Positions 33,430 through 41,936 of a stretch of 64,000 nucleotides of DNA are shown here, piece by piece. A program made the translations under genes and the position numbers. Location of the stretch: positions 62,001 to 126,000 of the forward strand of contig NZ_CP054585.1 in assembly GCF_003721435.2 (NCBI RefSeq), in the 5' to 3' direction. The stretch is from Halorubrum sp. CBA1229 (lineage in GTDB: Archaea > Halobacteriota > Halobacteria > Halobacteriales > Haloferacaceae). The notes beneath the pieces were generated by a model. That model was not told where the DNA came from, made no database searches, and saw only the letters and a list, made by a program, of their open reading frames with translations. How positions within the stretch are numbered: position 1 is the first letter of the stretch; each line of letters begins with the position of its first letter.

Positions 33430-33972
33430 ATGGCCCGCGTTCCATACGTCGACGCGTCGGACGTGCCCGAGGAGTACGAGGAGCTGCTGGAGTCGTCGCT
33501 GCAGGGGAAGCCCCTCCACGTCTACCGGTCCCTCGGCAACAACCCCGAGGTGCTCGCCGGGCTGCGCTCGTTCCTCGGCTCGCTGTGGACCGACAGCGGC
33601 CTCTCCGACCGCGACCGCGAGCTCGTGATCCTCGCCGCCGCGAGCGAGACGCGGAACCGCTACGAGTGGCACCAGCACGTCAACATCGCCCGCGGCGTCG
33701 GGATCGACGACGCGGTCATCGCGGGGATCGGCACCGGGGACCTGTCCGCCCTCGACGACGACGAGACGACGCTGGTCGAGTACGCGACCGCGATCGTCCG
33801 TCGTGAGGTCGACGCCGTCGTCCACGACGAGATCGCCGCCCGCTACGACGACGAGACGGTCGTCGGGATCGCCGCGCTCGCGCAGGGGTACGCCGGCCTC
33901 GGCGGGATGATCGAGGCCTTCGACCTCGAGCTGGAGGCCGGCAGCGAGTTCCACGGCTGGGACCCGCGGTAG
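33430..33972 (+). CDS. carboxymuconolactone decarboxylase/AhpD-fold protein
   Basis: 180 residues, all-helical AhpD-like fold. The family core is LSDRDRELVILAAASETRNR then YEWHQHVNIARGVGI; EWHQH keeps the His but the usual redox CxxC is absent, as in many CMD-family proteins of unknown substrate. The C-terminal GYAGLGGMIEAFDLELEAG is also typical. Start MARVPYVDASDVPEEY fits the family; divergent from menA. Function unknown. Confidence 0.82.
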   Translation: MARVPYVDASDVPEEYEELLESSLQGKPLHVYRSLGNNPEVLAGLRSFLGSLWTDSGLSDRDRELVILAAASETRNRYEWHQHVNIARGVGIDDAVIAGIGTGDLSALDDDETTLVEYATAIVRREVDAVVHDEIAARYDDETVVGIAALAQGYAGLGGMIEAFDLELEAGSEFHGWDPR

Positions 33973-34063
33973 ATCGCGGCCCCGCTCCCCCGGGGCCCCG
34001 CTCCCCCGGGACGCCGACCTCACCGACCGACAGATACGACAGGGGCCGGCCCGTATCCGATGT

Positions 34064-34387
34064 ATGAGCGACACGACGGCCGACGGGGAGGGCGACTCGG
34101 AAGGGACCGAGGCCGAGTCCACCGGAGCGGAAGCGAACGGGATCGCCGCGCGCTACGAGGAGGCGGGCGGCGAACGGTTGCTCACGTTCTCCGCCGACGG
34201 CGCCGAGGCCACGGTCGCCCAGAACGTCGACGGCTACGCGATGCTGAAGGTCCGACCGGGGCCGACCGGCGACGAGCTGGAGCGGTACTACGGGTTCGAC
34301 ATGGCGCTGGACCACGCCGCGGAGCTGCTCGGCGTCGCCGTCCGCGACCTCCCGGTCCCCGACGCCGCCGCCGACATGGGGATGTGA
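34064..34387 (+). CDS. small haloarchaeal protein (DUF7111-like)
   Basis: 107 residues. The first ~25 are an acidic disordered lead-in, then a beta-rich stretch (ERLLTFSADGAEATVAQNVD) and a strongly conserved-looking end GDELERYYGFDMALDHAAEL, LGVAVRDLPVPDAAADMGM. I recall this as a haloarchaea-only family, possibly DUF7111. No known function, no metal or catalytic motif. Confidence 0.7.
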   Translation: MSDTTADGEGDSEGTEAESTGAEANGIAARYEEAGGERLLTFSADGAEATVAQNVDGYAMLKVRPGPTGDELERYYGFDMALDHAAELLGVAVRDLPVPDAAADMGM

Positions 34388-34404
34388 CAGCGGCTGGCTA
34401 CGAC

Positions 34405-34734
34405 TATTTATAAATGGAATACGGTGGCGTGCGCCTGCGAGCGCCCGATAGGGCGCGAGCAGACCGCACGAGGGAGCCCGCGGCCGCCGGCGGCGGCCGC
34501 GGCGAGGCTGGGGAGGCGTGAGGTGCGGTGCTGTGCGGGGCGGGACTCAAAGGGGCAGTCGCCGGCGGCTCCGCCGCCGGCTGCCAGAGGCGCGAAGCGC
34601 CTCGCGGCTGGGGCTTTGGAGGTGTTCTCCGTCGGTCCAGAATCAATTATTTATAAACGAGCGGCTGGGGCTTTGGAGACGTGTATGACTCGTCCACCGT
34701 CGACTGTTTATAAATGTAAACCGCAGACAAACGG
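34405..34734 (+). repeat. structured intergenic repeat, copy 1 (candidate ncRNA)
   Basis: This gap holds no credible gene. A TATA box (TATTTATAAA, 34405-34414) is followed by a ~200-base core (34425-34626). Features: hairpin GCGCCC-GATA-GGGCGC (34441-34456); a second with 11-base perfect arms (34478-34488 / 34492-34502); conserved GAGGCTGGGGAGGCGTGAGG (34504-34523); conserved GGGACTCAAAGGGGCAG (34542-34558); and conserved GGCTGGGGCTTTGGAGGTGT (34606-34625). Two further copies lie at 40.9 and 42.0 kb. After the core, a TTATTTATAAACGAG box and a partial copy of the 3' motif (near 34647-34679) precede a third TTTATAAA at 34708-34715. Confidence 0.8.
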
Positions 34735-35241
34735 TTATTCGTTCACTTCGACCGTGATCTCGTCGCGTTCGACGGCGAGCTTGAACGTCGGGACGGTCCG
34801 GTAGACGACCTCGACGACGTTCTTGCGTTCGAGGGTCCGGAGCGCGCGCCGCACCTCGTCGACCTCGGGGTCGACGTCGAACGCCTCGCGGACGGCGTTA
34901 AGCACGCTGACGACCGACTGCGACCGCTCGTCCGGCCCGGCCACCACCTCGAACACCTGCGCCACCAGCTCCGAGACGCGGATCGTGTCGGGCGCGCCGC
35001 CCTTCGCGACCGCGTCGGCCTCGATCCCGGGCTCGACGTCGACGAGGTCGTTCGCCTCGGCCGTCGACCGGATCAGGCTGTCGTCGTCGCGGTAGTAGTA
35101 CTCCTTGAGGTGGTTCTGCAGGTACTGGTGCACCTCGCTGCCGCTGTCGAGCTCCCACGCGTCCTGCAGCTCGCCGTTCTTCGTCGGCTGGAGGCGAACG
35201 ATGTCGGCGAGCCGGTTCCGCTCCTCGTCGGTCAGCGCCAT
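34735..35241 (-). CDS. DUF5797 family protein
   Basis: 168 residues. MALTDEERNRLADIVRLQPT, KNGELQDAWELDSGSEVHQY and LQNHLKEYYYRDDDSLIRST match a haloarchaeal family I know as DUF5797. The N-terminal part looks like a winged helix (DNA-binding-like), the C-terminal part (VRRALRTLERKNVVEVVYRT) a second helix-strand unit. Function unknown; a regulator role is possible. Confidence 0.82.
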   Translation of the reverse strand: MALTDEERNRLADIVRLQPTKNGELQDAWELDSGSEVHQYLQNHLKEYYYRDDDSLIRSTAEANDLVDVEPGIEADAVAKGGAPDTIRVSELVAQVFEVVAGPDERSQSVVSVLNAVREAFDVDPEVDEVRRALRTLERKNVVEVVYRTVPTFKLAVERDEITVEVNE

Positions 35242-35388
35242 ACGTCTCCGTTCACCGGGGCGGGTATGGACGTTCCGGATCGCGACCCGGGAGGGAGCCG
35301 GCGGTCTTACCGACCGGTTCGCCCGGAATAGAGCGTTTCTGGGCAGTTTGGCCGTTCGGTCCGATTCGAGGGGCCACCCCAGTCCGCC

Positions 35389-36126
35389 TCAGGAGCTCGA
35401 CGACTCGTCGTCCGAGCCGCTATCGGCCGTCTCCCCGAACTCGTCGTCGACGCCCCATCGCTCCTCGATCGAGTGGCCCTGGGAGTCGGCGGCATCGATC
35501 CCGGGGGCTGACTCGCCGGACTCGCTGGACTCACCGGACTCGCCGTCGGTCGCGGGCGTCTCGGACTCGGCCGCGTCGGCGTCGGTGCCCGAGTCTCCCG
35601 TCGATTCGGCGCCCGTCACGCGATCGGCGACGAGCTCCGAGAGCGGGTCGACGGTCACGGTCAGCCGCGCCACGACGAAGACGAGCGGGACGAACGCCGC
35701 GATCAGGAACGCGGCGTCGTACGCCCACGCGAAGCCGCCGATCAGGGGGACGACCGCGCCGGCGAGCCCGCGGTGGGCGACCAGCACGGCCGCGAGCACG
35801 ACGAGCCAGTAGGCCATCGCGCCGGCGTTCTCGACGACGCGCTCCACGTGCGCCGCGGCGTCGGTCCGGTGGAGGGCGGCGCGCGTCAGCGAGGCGACCT
35901 TCGGCGCGGCGAACAGGAGGAGGGCCACGACCGCGGCCGTCACCACCGCGCTGGCGACCGCGGCGAAGGTGACCGGCGTCAGCGGGACCAGGCGATCGAC
36001 GCCCGGTAAGAGCGTGAATAGGTACAACACACCCACCAGCGCGAGCGCCGCGATGGCGACCCGACTGGCGGAGCGAACGGCGTCGCGATCGAACGCGTCC
36101 GTCGCCGTCGATTCGGTTTCGGTCAT
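35389..36126 (-). CDS. haloarchaeal membrane protein with acidic tail
   Basis: 245 residues. About four helices between residues 20 and 165 (VAIALALVGVLYLFTLL-like; FAAVASAVVTAAVVALLLFA; MAYWLVVLAAVLVAHRGLAG; AFLIAAFVPLVFVVARL), followed by ~75 residues of Ser/Glu/Asp-rich cytoplasmic tail with repeated GES units ending in DESSSS. I recognise no named family. The frame is open upstream, but MTETESTATDAF is the first Met after the adjacent non-coding gap. Function unknown. Confidence 0.75.
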   Translation of the reverse strand: MTETESTATDAFDRDAVRSASRVAIAALALVGVLYLFTLLPGVDRLVPLTPVTFAAVASAVVTAAVVALLLFAAPKVASLTRAALHRTDAAAHVERVVENAGAMAYWLVVLAAVLVAHRGLAGAVVPLIGGFAWAYDAAFLIAAFVPLVFVVARLTVTVDPLSELVADRVTGAESTGDSGTDADAAESETPATDGESGESSESGESAPGIDAADSQGHSIEERWGVDDEFGETADSGSDDESSSS

Positions 36127-36215
36127 GGTGCGCTCGGGACGAGGGGTGCGAGGCACATAACCGGCCGAGACGCTCAAGGCGGTTTTACGCGGATTAAAAA
36201 CGAGCGGAACGGCCC

Positions 36216-37523
36216 TCAGCTGGCGTCTTCGACGGCGCTCGCTGCGCGGATCACCCTCTCCTCGCCGAACTTCGGCCCGACGAGCTGGAGCCCGACCGGG
36301 AGCCCCTCGGCCTCGCCGGCGGGCACCGAGATCGCCGGGAGGTTCGCGAGGTTGACCGGGGTCGTGTTCGCGTCCGCGAGGTACATCCGGAGCGGGTCGT
36401 CGAGGCTCTCGCCGAGCTCGAAGGGGAGCACCGGCATCGTCGGCGACGCGATCACGTCGACGTCCGCGAACGCCGCCTCGAAGTCCTGCCGGACCCACGC
36501 GCGGGCGTCCTGCGCCTTCTCGTAGTACTTGTCGTGGTAGCCAGCCGAGAGCGCGTACGTCCCGAGCAGGATCCGGCGTTTGACCTCCGCGCCGAACCCC
36601 TCCTCGCGCGTCTCCGCGAACGACTCGTTCCAGTTGCCGTCCGACTCGGCGCGGTTCCCGTACCGGACGCCGTCGAACCGCGCGAGATTCGAGGAGGCCT
36701 CCGCCATGGCGATCACGTAGTACGCCTGCACCGCGTGCTCGACCGACGGCAGCGAGATCTCCGTCGTCTCCGCCCCCTGATCCTCCAGGTCCGCGATCGC
36801 GGCCTCGACCGTCTCGACGACGCGCTCGTCGGCACCGTCGAACAGCTCCGTCGGGACTCCGACGGTGAGCCCGTCGACGTCGCCGTCGGCGGCCGCGGCG
36901 TAGCTCGCGTCGGGGTCGGCGCCCTCGACCTCGCTCAGGTCGCGGGTGGTCCCGTCGTGCGGGTCCGGGCCCGCGATGGCGTCGAGCGCGGCGGCCGCCT
37001 CCTCGACGGTGCCCGCGATCGGCCCGATCTGCTCTAAGGAGTTCGCGTACGCGACGAGGCCGTACCGCGAGACGAGCCCGTACGTCGGCTTGATGCCGAC
37101 GACGCCGCAGAACGCCGCCGGACAGCGCACCGACCCGCCCGTGTCCGAGCCGAGCGCGAGGTCGGCCTCGCCCGCGGCGACCGCGGCCGCCGAGCCGCCG
37201 GAGGAGCCGCCCGGGACGCGCTCTGGGTCGACCGGGTTCCGAGTCGGCCCGAACGCCGAGGTCTCCGTCGTCGTCCCCATCCCGAACTCGTCCATGTTCG
37301 CCTTCCCGATGACCGTCGCGCCCGCCTCCGTGAGCCGGTCGACGACCGTCGCGGAGTAGGGCGGGACGTAGTCGGCGAGCATCTCGGAGCCGCAGGTCGT
37401 CCGGATCCCCTCGGTGGAGATGTTGTCCTTGACCGCGACCGTCGCCCCCGCGAGGGGGCCCTCGGCGTCGGCGTCGCCCTCGATCGTCGCCTCCGTGATG
37501 AAGGCGTTGTGGTCGGCCGCCAT
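36216..37523 (-). CDS. gatA: Asp/Glu-tRNA amidotransferase subunit A
   Basis: 435 residues. Amidase subunit of GatCAB, which converts Glu-tRNA(Gln) and/or Asp-tRNA(Asn) using ammonia from glutamine. Ser-cisSer-Lys triad: Lys32 (VAVKDNI), Ser107 (PGGSSGGSA) and Ser131 (SDTGGSVR). GIKPTYGLVSRYGLVAYA is a GatA signature. The start directly follows the gatC stop with no gap, so the two are co-translated. gatB is not in the window. Confidence 0.96.
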   Translation of the reverse strand: MAADHNAFITEATIEGDADAEGPLAGATVAVKDNISTEGIRTTCGSEMLADYVPPYSATVVDRLTEAGATVIGKANMDEFGMGTTTETSAFGPTRNPVDPERVPGGSSGGSAAAVAAGEADLALGSDTGGSVRCPAAFCGVVGIKPTYGLVSRYGLVAYANSLEQIGPIAGTVEEAAAALDAIAGPDPHDGTTRDLSEVEGADPDASYAAAADGDVDGLTVGVPTELFDGADERVVETVEAAIADLEDQGAETTEISLPSVEHAVQAYYVIAMAEASSNLARFDGVRYGNRAESDGNWNESFAETREEGFGAEVKRRILLGTYALSAGYHDKYYEKAQDARAWVRQDFEAAFADVDVIASPTMPVLPFELGESLDDPLRMYLADANTTPVNLANLPAISVPAGEAEGLPVGLQLVGPKFGEERVIRAASAVEDAS

Positions 37524-37874
37524 CTACGACACCTTCGGCCCGACGAAGTAGCCGTCCTCCGTCTCCTCGGCGTTCGACAGCGCCTCCGCCTGGGTGAGTC
37601 CCGACTCGACCTCGTCGGGGCGCATCACGTTGACGAGCTCCTCCTCGCGCTCGGTCTCGGGAACCTCGTCGAGGGCCTCGAAGTAGTCGAGGATGTCGCC
37701 GAACTGGTCGGCGAACTCATCGACCTCGTCGTCGGCGAGGCGCACCCGGGCCAAGTCGGCGACGTGACGGACTTCCTCGGCGTCGACGGTGGCGGCGTCG
37801 GATCCGGCGGACGCGTCGGCGTCGCCCGCCTCGTCCGCACCCGCGTCACCCGTCGACTCGGACGTATCGCTCAT
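37524..37874 (-). CDS. gatC: Asp/Glu-tRNA amidotransferase subunit C
   Basis: 116 residues. Small wrap-around subunit that stabilises GatA-GatB. After a ~28-residue Asp/Ala-rich haloarchaeal extension, the family sequence begins at AEEVRHVADLARVRLADDEV and ends LVNVMRPDEVESGLTQAEAL then EDGYFVGPKV. First gene of gatCA; its TAG abuts the gatA ATG. Confidence 0.94.
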   Translation of the reverse strand: MSDTSESTGDAGADEAGDADASAGSDAATVDAEEVRHVADLARVRLADDEVDEFADQFGDILDYFEALDEVPETEREEELVNVMRPDEVESGLTQAEALSNAEETEDGYFVGPKVS

Positions 37875-37976
37875 ACGTCGAGGTGTCTCGGACCGGGAGT
37901 AAGGGTTTCGGAACGTCGCATCGGGCCCGTACCGAGCGCCCCTCGATCCTCACCACACCGCGGACCGTGCCGCGGC

Positions 37977-38453
37977 TCACTGCACCTCATCGACGAACGC
38001 CAGCCAGCGCTCGTGCCCGTCGAGCGTGGCGGATCGGTGCTCGTCGGCGAAGTCGGGGTGCCGGATGGTTTCCAAGGCGTTCAGCGCGCGGTCGATGCCG
38101 ATGATCTCGTCGGCGAGTCGCTCGGCGGCCTCGCGGTCGAGGGCGTCGGGGACCGCCGCGCGGTTCGCGTCGCCCGTTTGGCTCGCGCCGCCGTTGCCTG
38201 CCTCGCCCGCGTCCACAGCCCCCTCAAGCCTGTCCAGTCGCCGCCGGCGCTCCTCGCGGAGGGTCGCTTTCACCGACGCCAGCTTCCGGTCCACCGCGGG
38301 CGGGACCGTCTCGATGGCGCGCGTCTCGACGATGAACTCGGAGAGGTCGAGCTCGGCGCCGTCGATGGTGACCGTGTCGGGGACTGACGCCCCGATCGTC
38401 GCAGTGCGGCTGTTGACGCGTTCGAGCAGCTCCTCGCGCAGGGACTCGTCCAT
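37977..38453 (-). CDS. DUF5788 family protein
   Basis: 158 residues, mostly helical. LREELLERVNSRTATIGASV, LSEFIVETRAIETVPPAV, and the ending ERLADEIIGIDRALNALETI with RSATLDGHERWLAFVDEVQ match a haloarchaeal family I know as DUF5788. A Gly/Ala-rich insertion (EAGNGGASQTGDANRAAV) separates the halves. Function unknown; follows gatC on the same strand after a 102-base gap... and is transcribed toward neither partner, so likely its own unit. Confidence 0.8.
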   Translation of the reverse strand: MDESLREELLERVNSRTATIGASVPDTVTIDGAELDLSEFIVETRAIETVPPAVDRKLASVKATLREERRRRLDRLEGAVDAGEAGNGGASQTGDANRAAVPDALDREAAERLADEIIGIDRALNALETIRHPDFADEHRSATLDGHERWLAFVDEVQ

Positions 38454-38546
38454 GCCCGTCGGTTGGACCGCGTCGCGAAAATGAGCTGCGGTCGGCGCCC
38501 CCTCCGCGGTTTCGAGGGGAGCGCCGGGCTCCGTCGGCTTGCAGCG

Positions 38547-39059
38547 TCACTCGCCCTCGTCGACGCGGACCGTCACCACCGGCGGGTCCGCGAGCCGCAC
38601 CACCTTCTCAGTGACGCTGCCGAGCAGGTAACGCTCGACGCCGGTCCGACCGTGGGTCCCCATCACCACGAGGTCGATGTCGTTCTCGTCGGCGTATCGG
38701 AGGATCTCCGAGTGCGGCGTCCCCATCTCGACGGCGGTCGTCAGGTCGATCCCGTCGAGCGATCCGGCCGAGGCCTCGACGAGCTCCTCCGCCTGCGCGG
38801 TGAGCTCGTCCTCGATCTCGTCCGGGTCGGGGCCCTCCTCGTGCCTCCCGATGTACCCCTCGTCGGGCGACCGCCCGCTCATCGCTTGGCCCTCCTCCTC
38901 GAGGAAGGCCCCACTCAGGCCGAGCCCGCCCCCGCGGATGTCGATGACGTGCAGGACGTGGACGGTCGCGTCGAACGCCGACGCGAGTGCCGCCACGTGC
39001 GCTGCCGCCGCTTCCGACCCGGTGCTCCCGTCCGTCGGGTACAGTATCTGATCATACAT
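38547..39059 (-). CDS. universal stress protein UspA family
   Basis: 170 residues. Single Usp domain: MYDQILYPTDGSTGSEAAAA at the N-terminus and the ATP-binding motif MGTHGRTGVERYLLGSVTEK (G-2x-G-9x-GS) near the C-terminus. An insertion with acidic residues (EEGPDPDEIEDELTAQAEEL) lies in the middle, as usual for archaeal Usps. I use the second of two nearby starts because it begins at the family N-terminus. Confidence 0.92.
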   Translation of the reverse strand: MYDQILYPTDGSTGSEAAAAHVAALASAFDATVHVLHVIDIRGGGLGLSGAFLEEEGQAMSGRSPDEGYIGRHEEGPDPDEIEDELTAQAEELVEASAGSLDGIDLTTAVEMGTPHSEILRYADENDIDLVVMGTHGRTGVERYLLGSVTEKVVRLADPPVVTVRVDEGE

Positions 39060-39216
39060 CGTACCACCCAGTTGAAACTTCGCGGAACAGCGATAAAAAC
39101 GCACCGCAGATTCCCGCTATCGGCGGATCCGCGCTCACGACTGGAGCGGGACCGTCGATCGGTCGAGAGATGGGCTGCCAACTCGGCCGAAAGACCGGCC
39201 GCGAAACCGCCCGCGT

Positions 39217-40371
39217 TTATAAGAGGTCGTTCGAGACGAGCCGGTCGACGGCCTCGCGCAGGCGCTCCTCGCTCGCGGCGTAGGAGATCCGAGCGTGGCC
39301 GGGGGCGTTGAACGCGCTGCCCGGGACGCACGCGACGGACGCCTCCTCGATGGCGGCCTCGCACCACGCCTGGTCGTCGTCGTCGACGGGGAGCATCATG
39401 TAGAAGGCGCCGTCGCCGACGTCGACGTCGACCCCGTGCTCGTCGAACAGGTCGACGAGGAGGTCGCGGCGGTCGGCGAACGCCCGCCGCATCTCCTCGA
39501 CGGACTCGTCGGTGTTCTCCAGCGCCTCGACGCCCGCGTGCTGGACGAAGTTGACCGCGCAGGAGACGGAGTGCGAGTGGAGCTTCCCGGCCTGCCCGAC
39601 GAACTCCTCGGTCGCGTGGAGGTAGCCGAGCCGCCAGCCGGTCATCGAGAACGCCTTCGAGAAGCCGTTGATCGTGACCGTGCGGTCGGCCATCCCGTCG
39701 AGGCTCGCGAGCGAGACGTGCTCGGCGTCGTAGACGATGCGCTCGTAGATCTCGTCGGAGATGACGGCGATGTCGTGCTCGACCGCGAGGTCGCGGACCC
39801 CCTCCAGCGCGGTCTCGGAGAACACCGCGCCCGTCGGGTTCGAGGGGGAGTTGACGACGAGCAGCTCGGTGTCGTCCGAGACCGTCTCGGCGAGGTCGTC
39901 GAGGGCGGGCTCCAGCTGGAACCCGTGGGGCGACAGGTCGACGCGGGAGAGGTCCGCGCCGGCGAGCTTCGCCATCGCCTCGTAGGAGACCCACGCCGGA
40001 TCGAGGAGGACGACCTCGTCGCCCTCGCCGATCAGCGTTTGGAACGTCTCGTACAGCGCCTGCTTGCCGCCGGGGGTGACGATCACCTCGTCGGCGTCGG
40101 CGTCGACGCCGGTGCCGCGGAGCTTCGCCGCGATGGCCTCCTTCAGCTCGGGGATCCCGTTCGAGGAGGTGTACCCGGTGTGGCCCGCGTCGAGGGCGTC
40201 CTTGCCGGCCTCGACGATGTTCTCGGGCGTGTCGAAGTCGGGCTCGCCGACCGAGAGGTCGACGATGTCGGCGCCCTCGGCCTCCTTCTCCGCCGCCAGG
40301 TTCGATATCGCCAGCGTCGCGCTGGGCTCTACGCGTCCGATCCGCTCTGAGAAGTCGTATGCGTGGCTCAT
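39217..40371 (-). CDS. class I pyridoxal-phosphate aminotransferase
   Basis: 384 residues. Aspartate/aromatic-type aminotransferase (AAT I fold). LSVGEPDFDTPENIVEAGK is the N-terminal signature, VNSPSNPTGAVFSE binds cofactor, EIYERIVYD follows, and the PLP Lys is in TINGFSKAFSMTGWRLGY. The C-terminal SAFNAPGHARISYAASEERL has the carboxylate-binding Arg. Amino donor unclear (aspartate or alanine). It lies 31 bases after ribH on the same strand, so the two may form an operon without an obvious metabolic link. Confidence 0.93.
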   Translation of the reverse strand: MSHAYDFSERIGRVEPSATLAISNLAAEKEAEGADIVDLSVGEPDFDTPENIVEAGKDALDAGHTGYTSSNGIPELKEAIAAKLRGTGVDADADEVIVTPGGKQALYETFQTLIGEGDEVVLLDPAWVSYEAMAKLAGADLSRVDLSPHGFQLEPALDDLAETVSDDTELLVVNSPSNPTGAVFSETALEGVRDLAVEHDIAVISDEIYERIVYDAEHVSLASLDGMADRTVTINGFSKAFSMTGWRLGYLHATEEFVGQAGKLHSHSVSCAVNFVQHAGVEALENTDESVEEMRRAFADRRDLLVDLFDEHGVDVDVGDGAFYMMLPVDDDDQAWCEAAIEEASVACVPGSAFNAPGHARISYAASEERLREAVDRLVSNDLL

Positions 40372-40402
40372 TGTCGTGTGGTCCGTGTGTCGGGTGCGGG
40401 GC

Positions 40403-40807
40403 TCATTCGAGCTCCTCCGCGAGGTCGATCGCGGCCTCGGCCGCCTCCGCGCCCTTATCGATCCGCTCGCGCGCCTCCGCGCCGGACATCCCGGGGCCGC
40501 TCACGCCGAACGTGACGGGGGTGTCGCGGTCCAGGCTCACGCGCGTGAGCTGTTCGGCGGTCGCGCTCGCGATGACGTGGTCGTGGTCGGTGTCGCCGGT
40601 GACGATGGCGCCGACGACCGCCACGGCGTCGACGTCGTCGCGACGCGCGAGCCGGTCGGCGGCCAGCGGGCTGTCGTACGCCCCCGGCACGCTCACTTCG
40701 TCGACGATGACGGCGTCGCGGTCGGCGGCCGCCTCGCGGGCGGCCTCGGCCATCGGCTCCGTGACGGAGTCGTTGAACCGCGCCACCACCAGTCCCAGCG
40801 AGACCAT
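40403..40807 (-). CDS. ribH: 6,7-dimethyl-8-ribityllumazine synthase
   Basis: 134 residues, the short archaeal form. Penultimate riboflavin step. LGLVVARFNDSVTEPM is the N-terminal substrate-binding segment, VSVPGAYDSPLAADRL the central motif, VVGAIVTGDTDHDHVIASAT holds the phosphate-binding and catalytic His, and TPVTFGVSGPG closes the sheet. I use the ATG of MVSLGLV; a GTG four codons upstream is an alternative. Confidence 0.93.
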   Translation of the reverse strand: MVSLGLVVARFNDSVTEPMAEAAREAAADRDAVIVDEVSVPGAYDSPLAADRLARRDDVDAVAVVGAIVTGDTDHDHVIASATAEQLTRVSLDRDTPVTFGVSGPGMSGAEARERIDKGAEAAEAAIDLAEELE

Positions 40808-40903
40808 ACGCTCGCTCACACCGGCGGCGGCAAAGGTCTACCGTTCGACCGCAGGGTTGCCGGGCGAACGTCTTCGGGAACGGCGGCGGAACGGGTGATT
40901 ATT

Positions 40904-41300
40904 GCTTATAAATAAACGCGGTGGTCGGCGCGTGCCTGCGAGCGGCCGACAGGCCGCGAGCTAGCACGCGCGAGGGAGTCGGTGGTCCGGAGCGAAGCGA
41001 AGGACCACCGACGAGGCTGGGGAGGCGTGAGGTGCGGGGCGGTGCTGTGCAGGGCGGTGCTGTGCGGGGTGGGACTCAAAGGGGCAGCCGCGAGGGGCGC
41101 GGAGGCGACGCCAAGCACCGCAAGGAGGGAGCGAAGCGACCGACTGAGGAGCGCAGCGAGCGTGCGCGCCCCTCGCGGCTGGGGCTTTGGAGGTGTTCGC
41201 CGGCGATCCGTCAGTTAGCGATTATAAGCGAGCGGCTGGGGCTTTGCAGGTGGTCACCGTATCGCTGGCAGCACCTGATTATTAGCGAGTTCGAGGCCTA
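40904..41300 (+). repeat. structured intergenic repeat, copy 2 (candidate ncRNA)
   Basis: No credible gene lies in the 519-base gap 40808-41326. A TATA box (GCTTATAAATAA, 40904-40915) is followed by the core 40927-41197. Features: hairpin GCGGCC-GACA-GGCCGC (40942-40957); 11-base arms GTCGGTGGTCC / GGACCACCGAC (40978-40988 / 41002-41012); conserved GAGGCTGGGGAGGCGTGAGG (41013-41032); an internal GGGCGGTGCTGTGC duplication; conserved GGGACTCAAAGGGGCAG (41071-41087); 13-base arms CCGCGAGGGGCGC / GCGCCCCTCGCGG (41088-41100 / 41166-41178); and conserved GGCTGGGGCTTTGGAGGTGT (41177-41196). A partial 3'-end copy preceded by GATTATAAGCGAGC follows at 41220-41252. Confidence 0.8.
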
Positions 41301-41326
41301 ACAGGTCCTGAAAAATCGTTAACGCC

Positions 41327-41863
41327 CTACTTCGCGACCTTCGCCTCGAACTTCTCGCGCACTTTCTCCATCTTCGGCTTGGCGTGGAAGGTGCAGTAAG
41401 CGTCGTCCGGGTTCTTCGCGAAGTAGTCCTGATGGCGCTCCTCGGCCCGGTAGAACGTCTCCAGCCGGTCGAGCTCTGTTACCACGTCGTCGTCGTACTC
41501 CTCGTCGAGCGCCTCGATGTAGGCCGCGGCGGCCTCGCGCTGGGCCTCGCCGTGGTAGAGGACGATCGAGCGGTACTGGCTCCCCACGTCGGGGCCCTGG
41601 CGGTTGAGCTGGGTGGGGTCGTGGATCTCAAAGAACGCCTCCAGCACCTCGTCGTAGGCGATGACATCCGGGTCGAACTCGACCTGCACGACCTCGGCGT
41701 GGCCGGTGTTGCCGGAGCAGACCTGTTTGTACGTGGGATCGTCGACGTGGCCGCCCGCGTAGCCGGAGGTGACCGACTCGACGCCGGCGAGCTGTTCGAG
41801 GGCCGCCTCGGTACACCAGAAGCACCCGCCGCCGAGCGTCGCGGTTTCGAGCTGATCGGACAT
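41327..41863 (-). CDS. msrA: peptide methionine-(S)-S-oxide reductase
   Basis: 178 residues. Repairs oxidised Met. The GCFWC motif (Cys14 catalytic) is at TLGGGCFWCTEAALEQL; GYAGGHVDDPTYKQVCSGNT and GHAEVVQVEFDP are family signatures, and RQGPDVGSQYRSIVLYH the substrate region. Single cytoplasmic enzyme, flanked on both sides by copies of the structured repeat. Confidence 0.96.
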   Translation of the reverse strand: MSDQLETATLGGGCFWCTEAALEQLAGVESVTSGYAGGHVDDPTYKQVCSGNTGHAEVVQVEFDPDVIAYDEVLEAFFEIHDPTQLNRQGPDVGSQYRSIVLYHGEAQREAAAAYIEALDEEYDDDVVTELDRLETFYRAEERHQDYFAKNPDDAYCTFHAKPKMEKVREKFEAKVAK

Positions 41864-41936
41864 ATACTCGTCACAAGGGCTCGGAGACGTATTAATGACG
41901 CGCGCTCGGACGTGTGTGGTGGTGGCGAACTAGACG

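Noticed and set aside
33973..34063. Tandem CCCCGCTCCCCCGGG as a special element
   Set aside because: Two short GC-rich copies between genes; at most a weak hairpin terminator, not enough to call.
31300..34122. A 940-codon minus-strand open frame, as a fusion protein
   Set aside because: Only the last 363 codons are menC; the rest is a low-complexity Arg-rich shadow of menA and other genes in GC-rich DNA.
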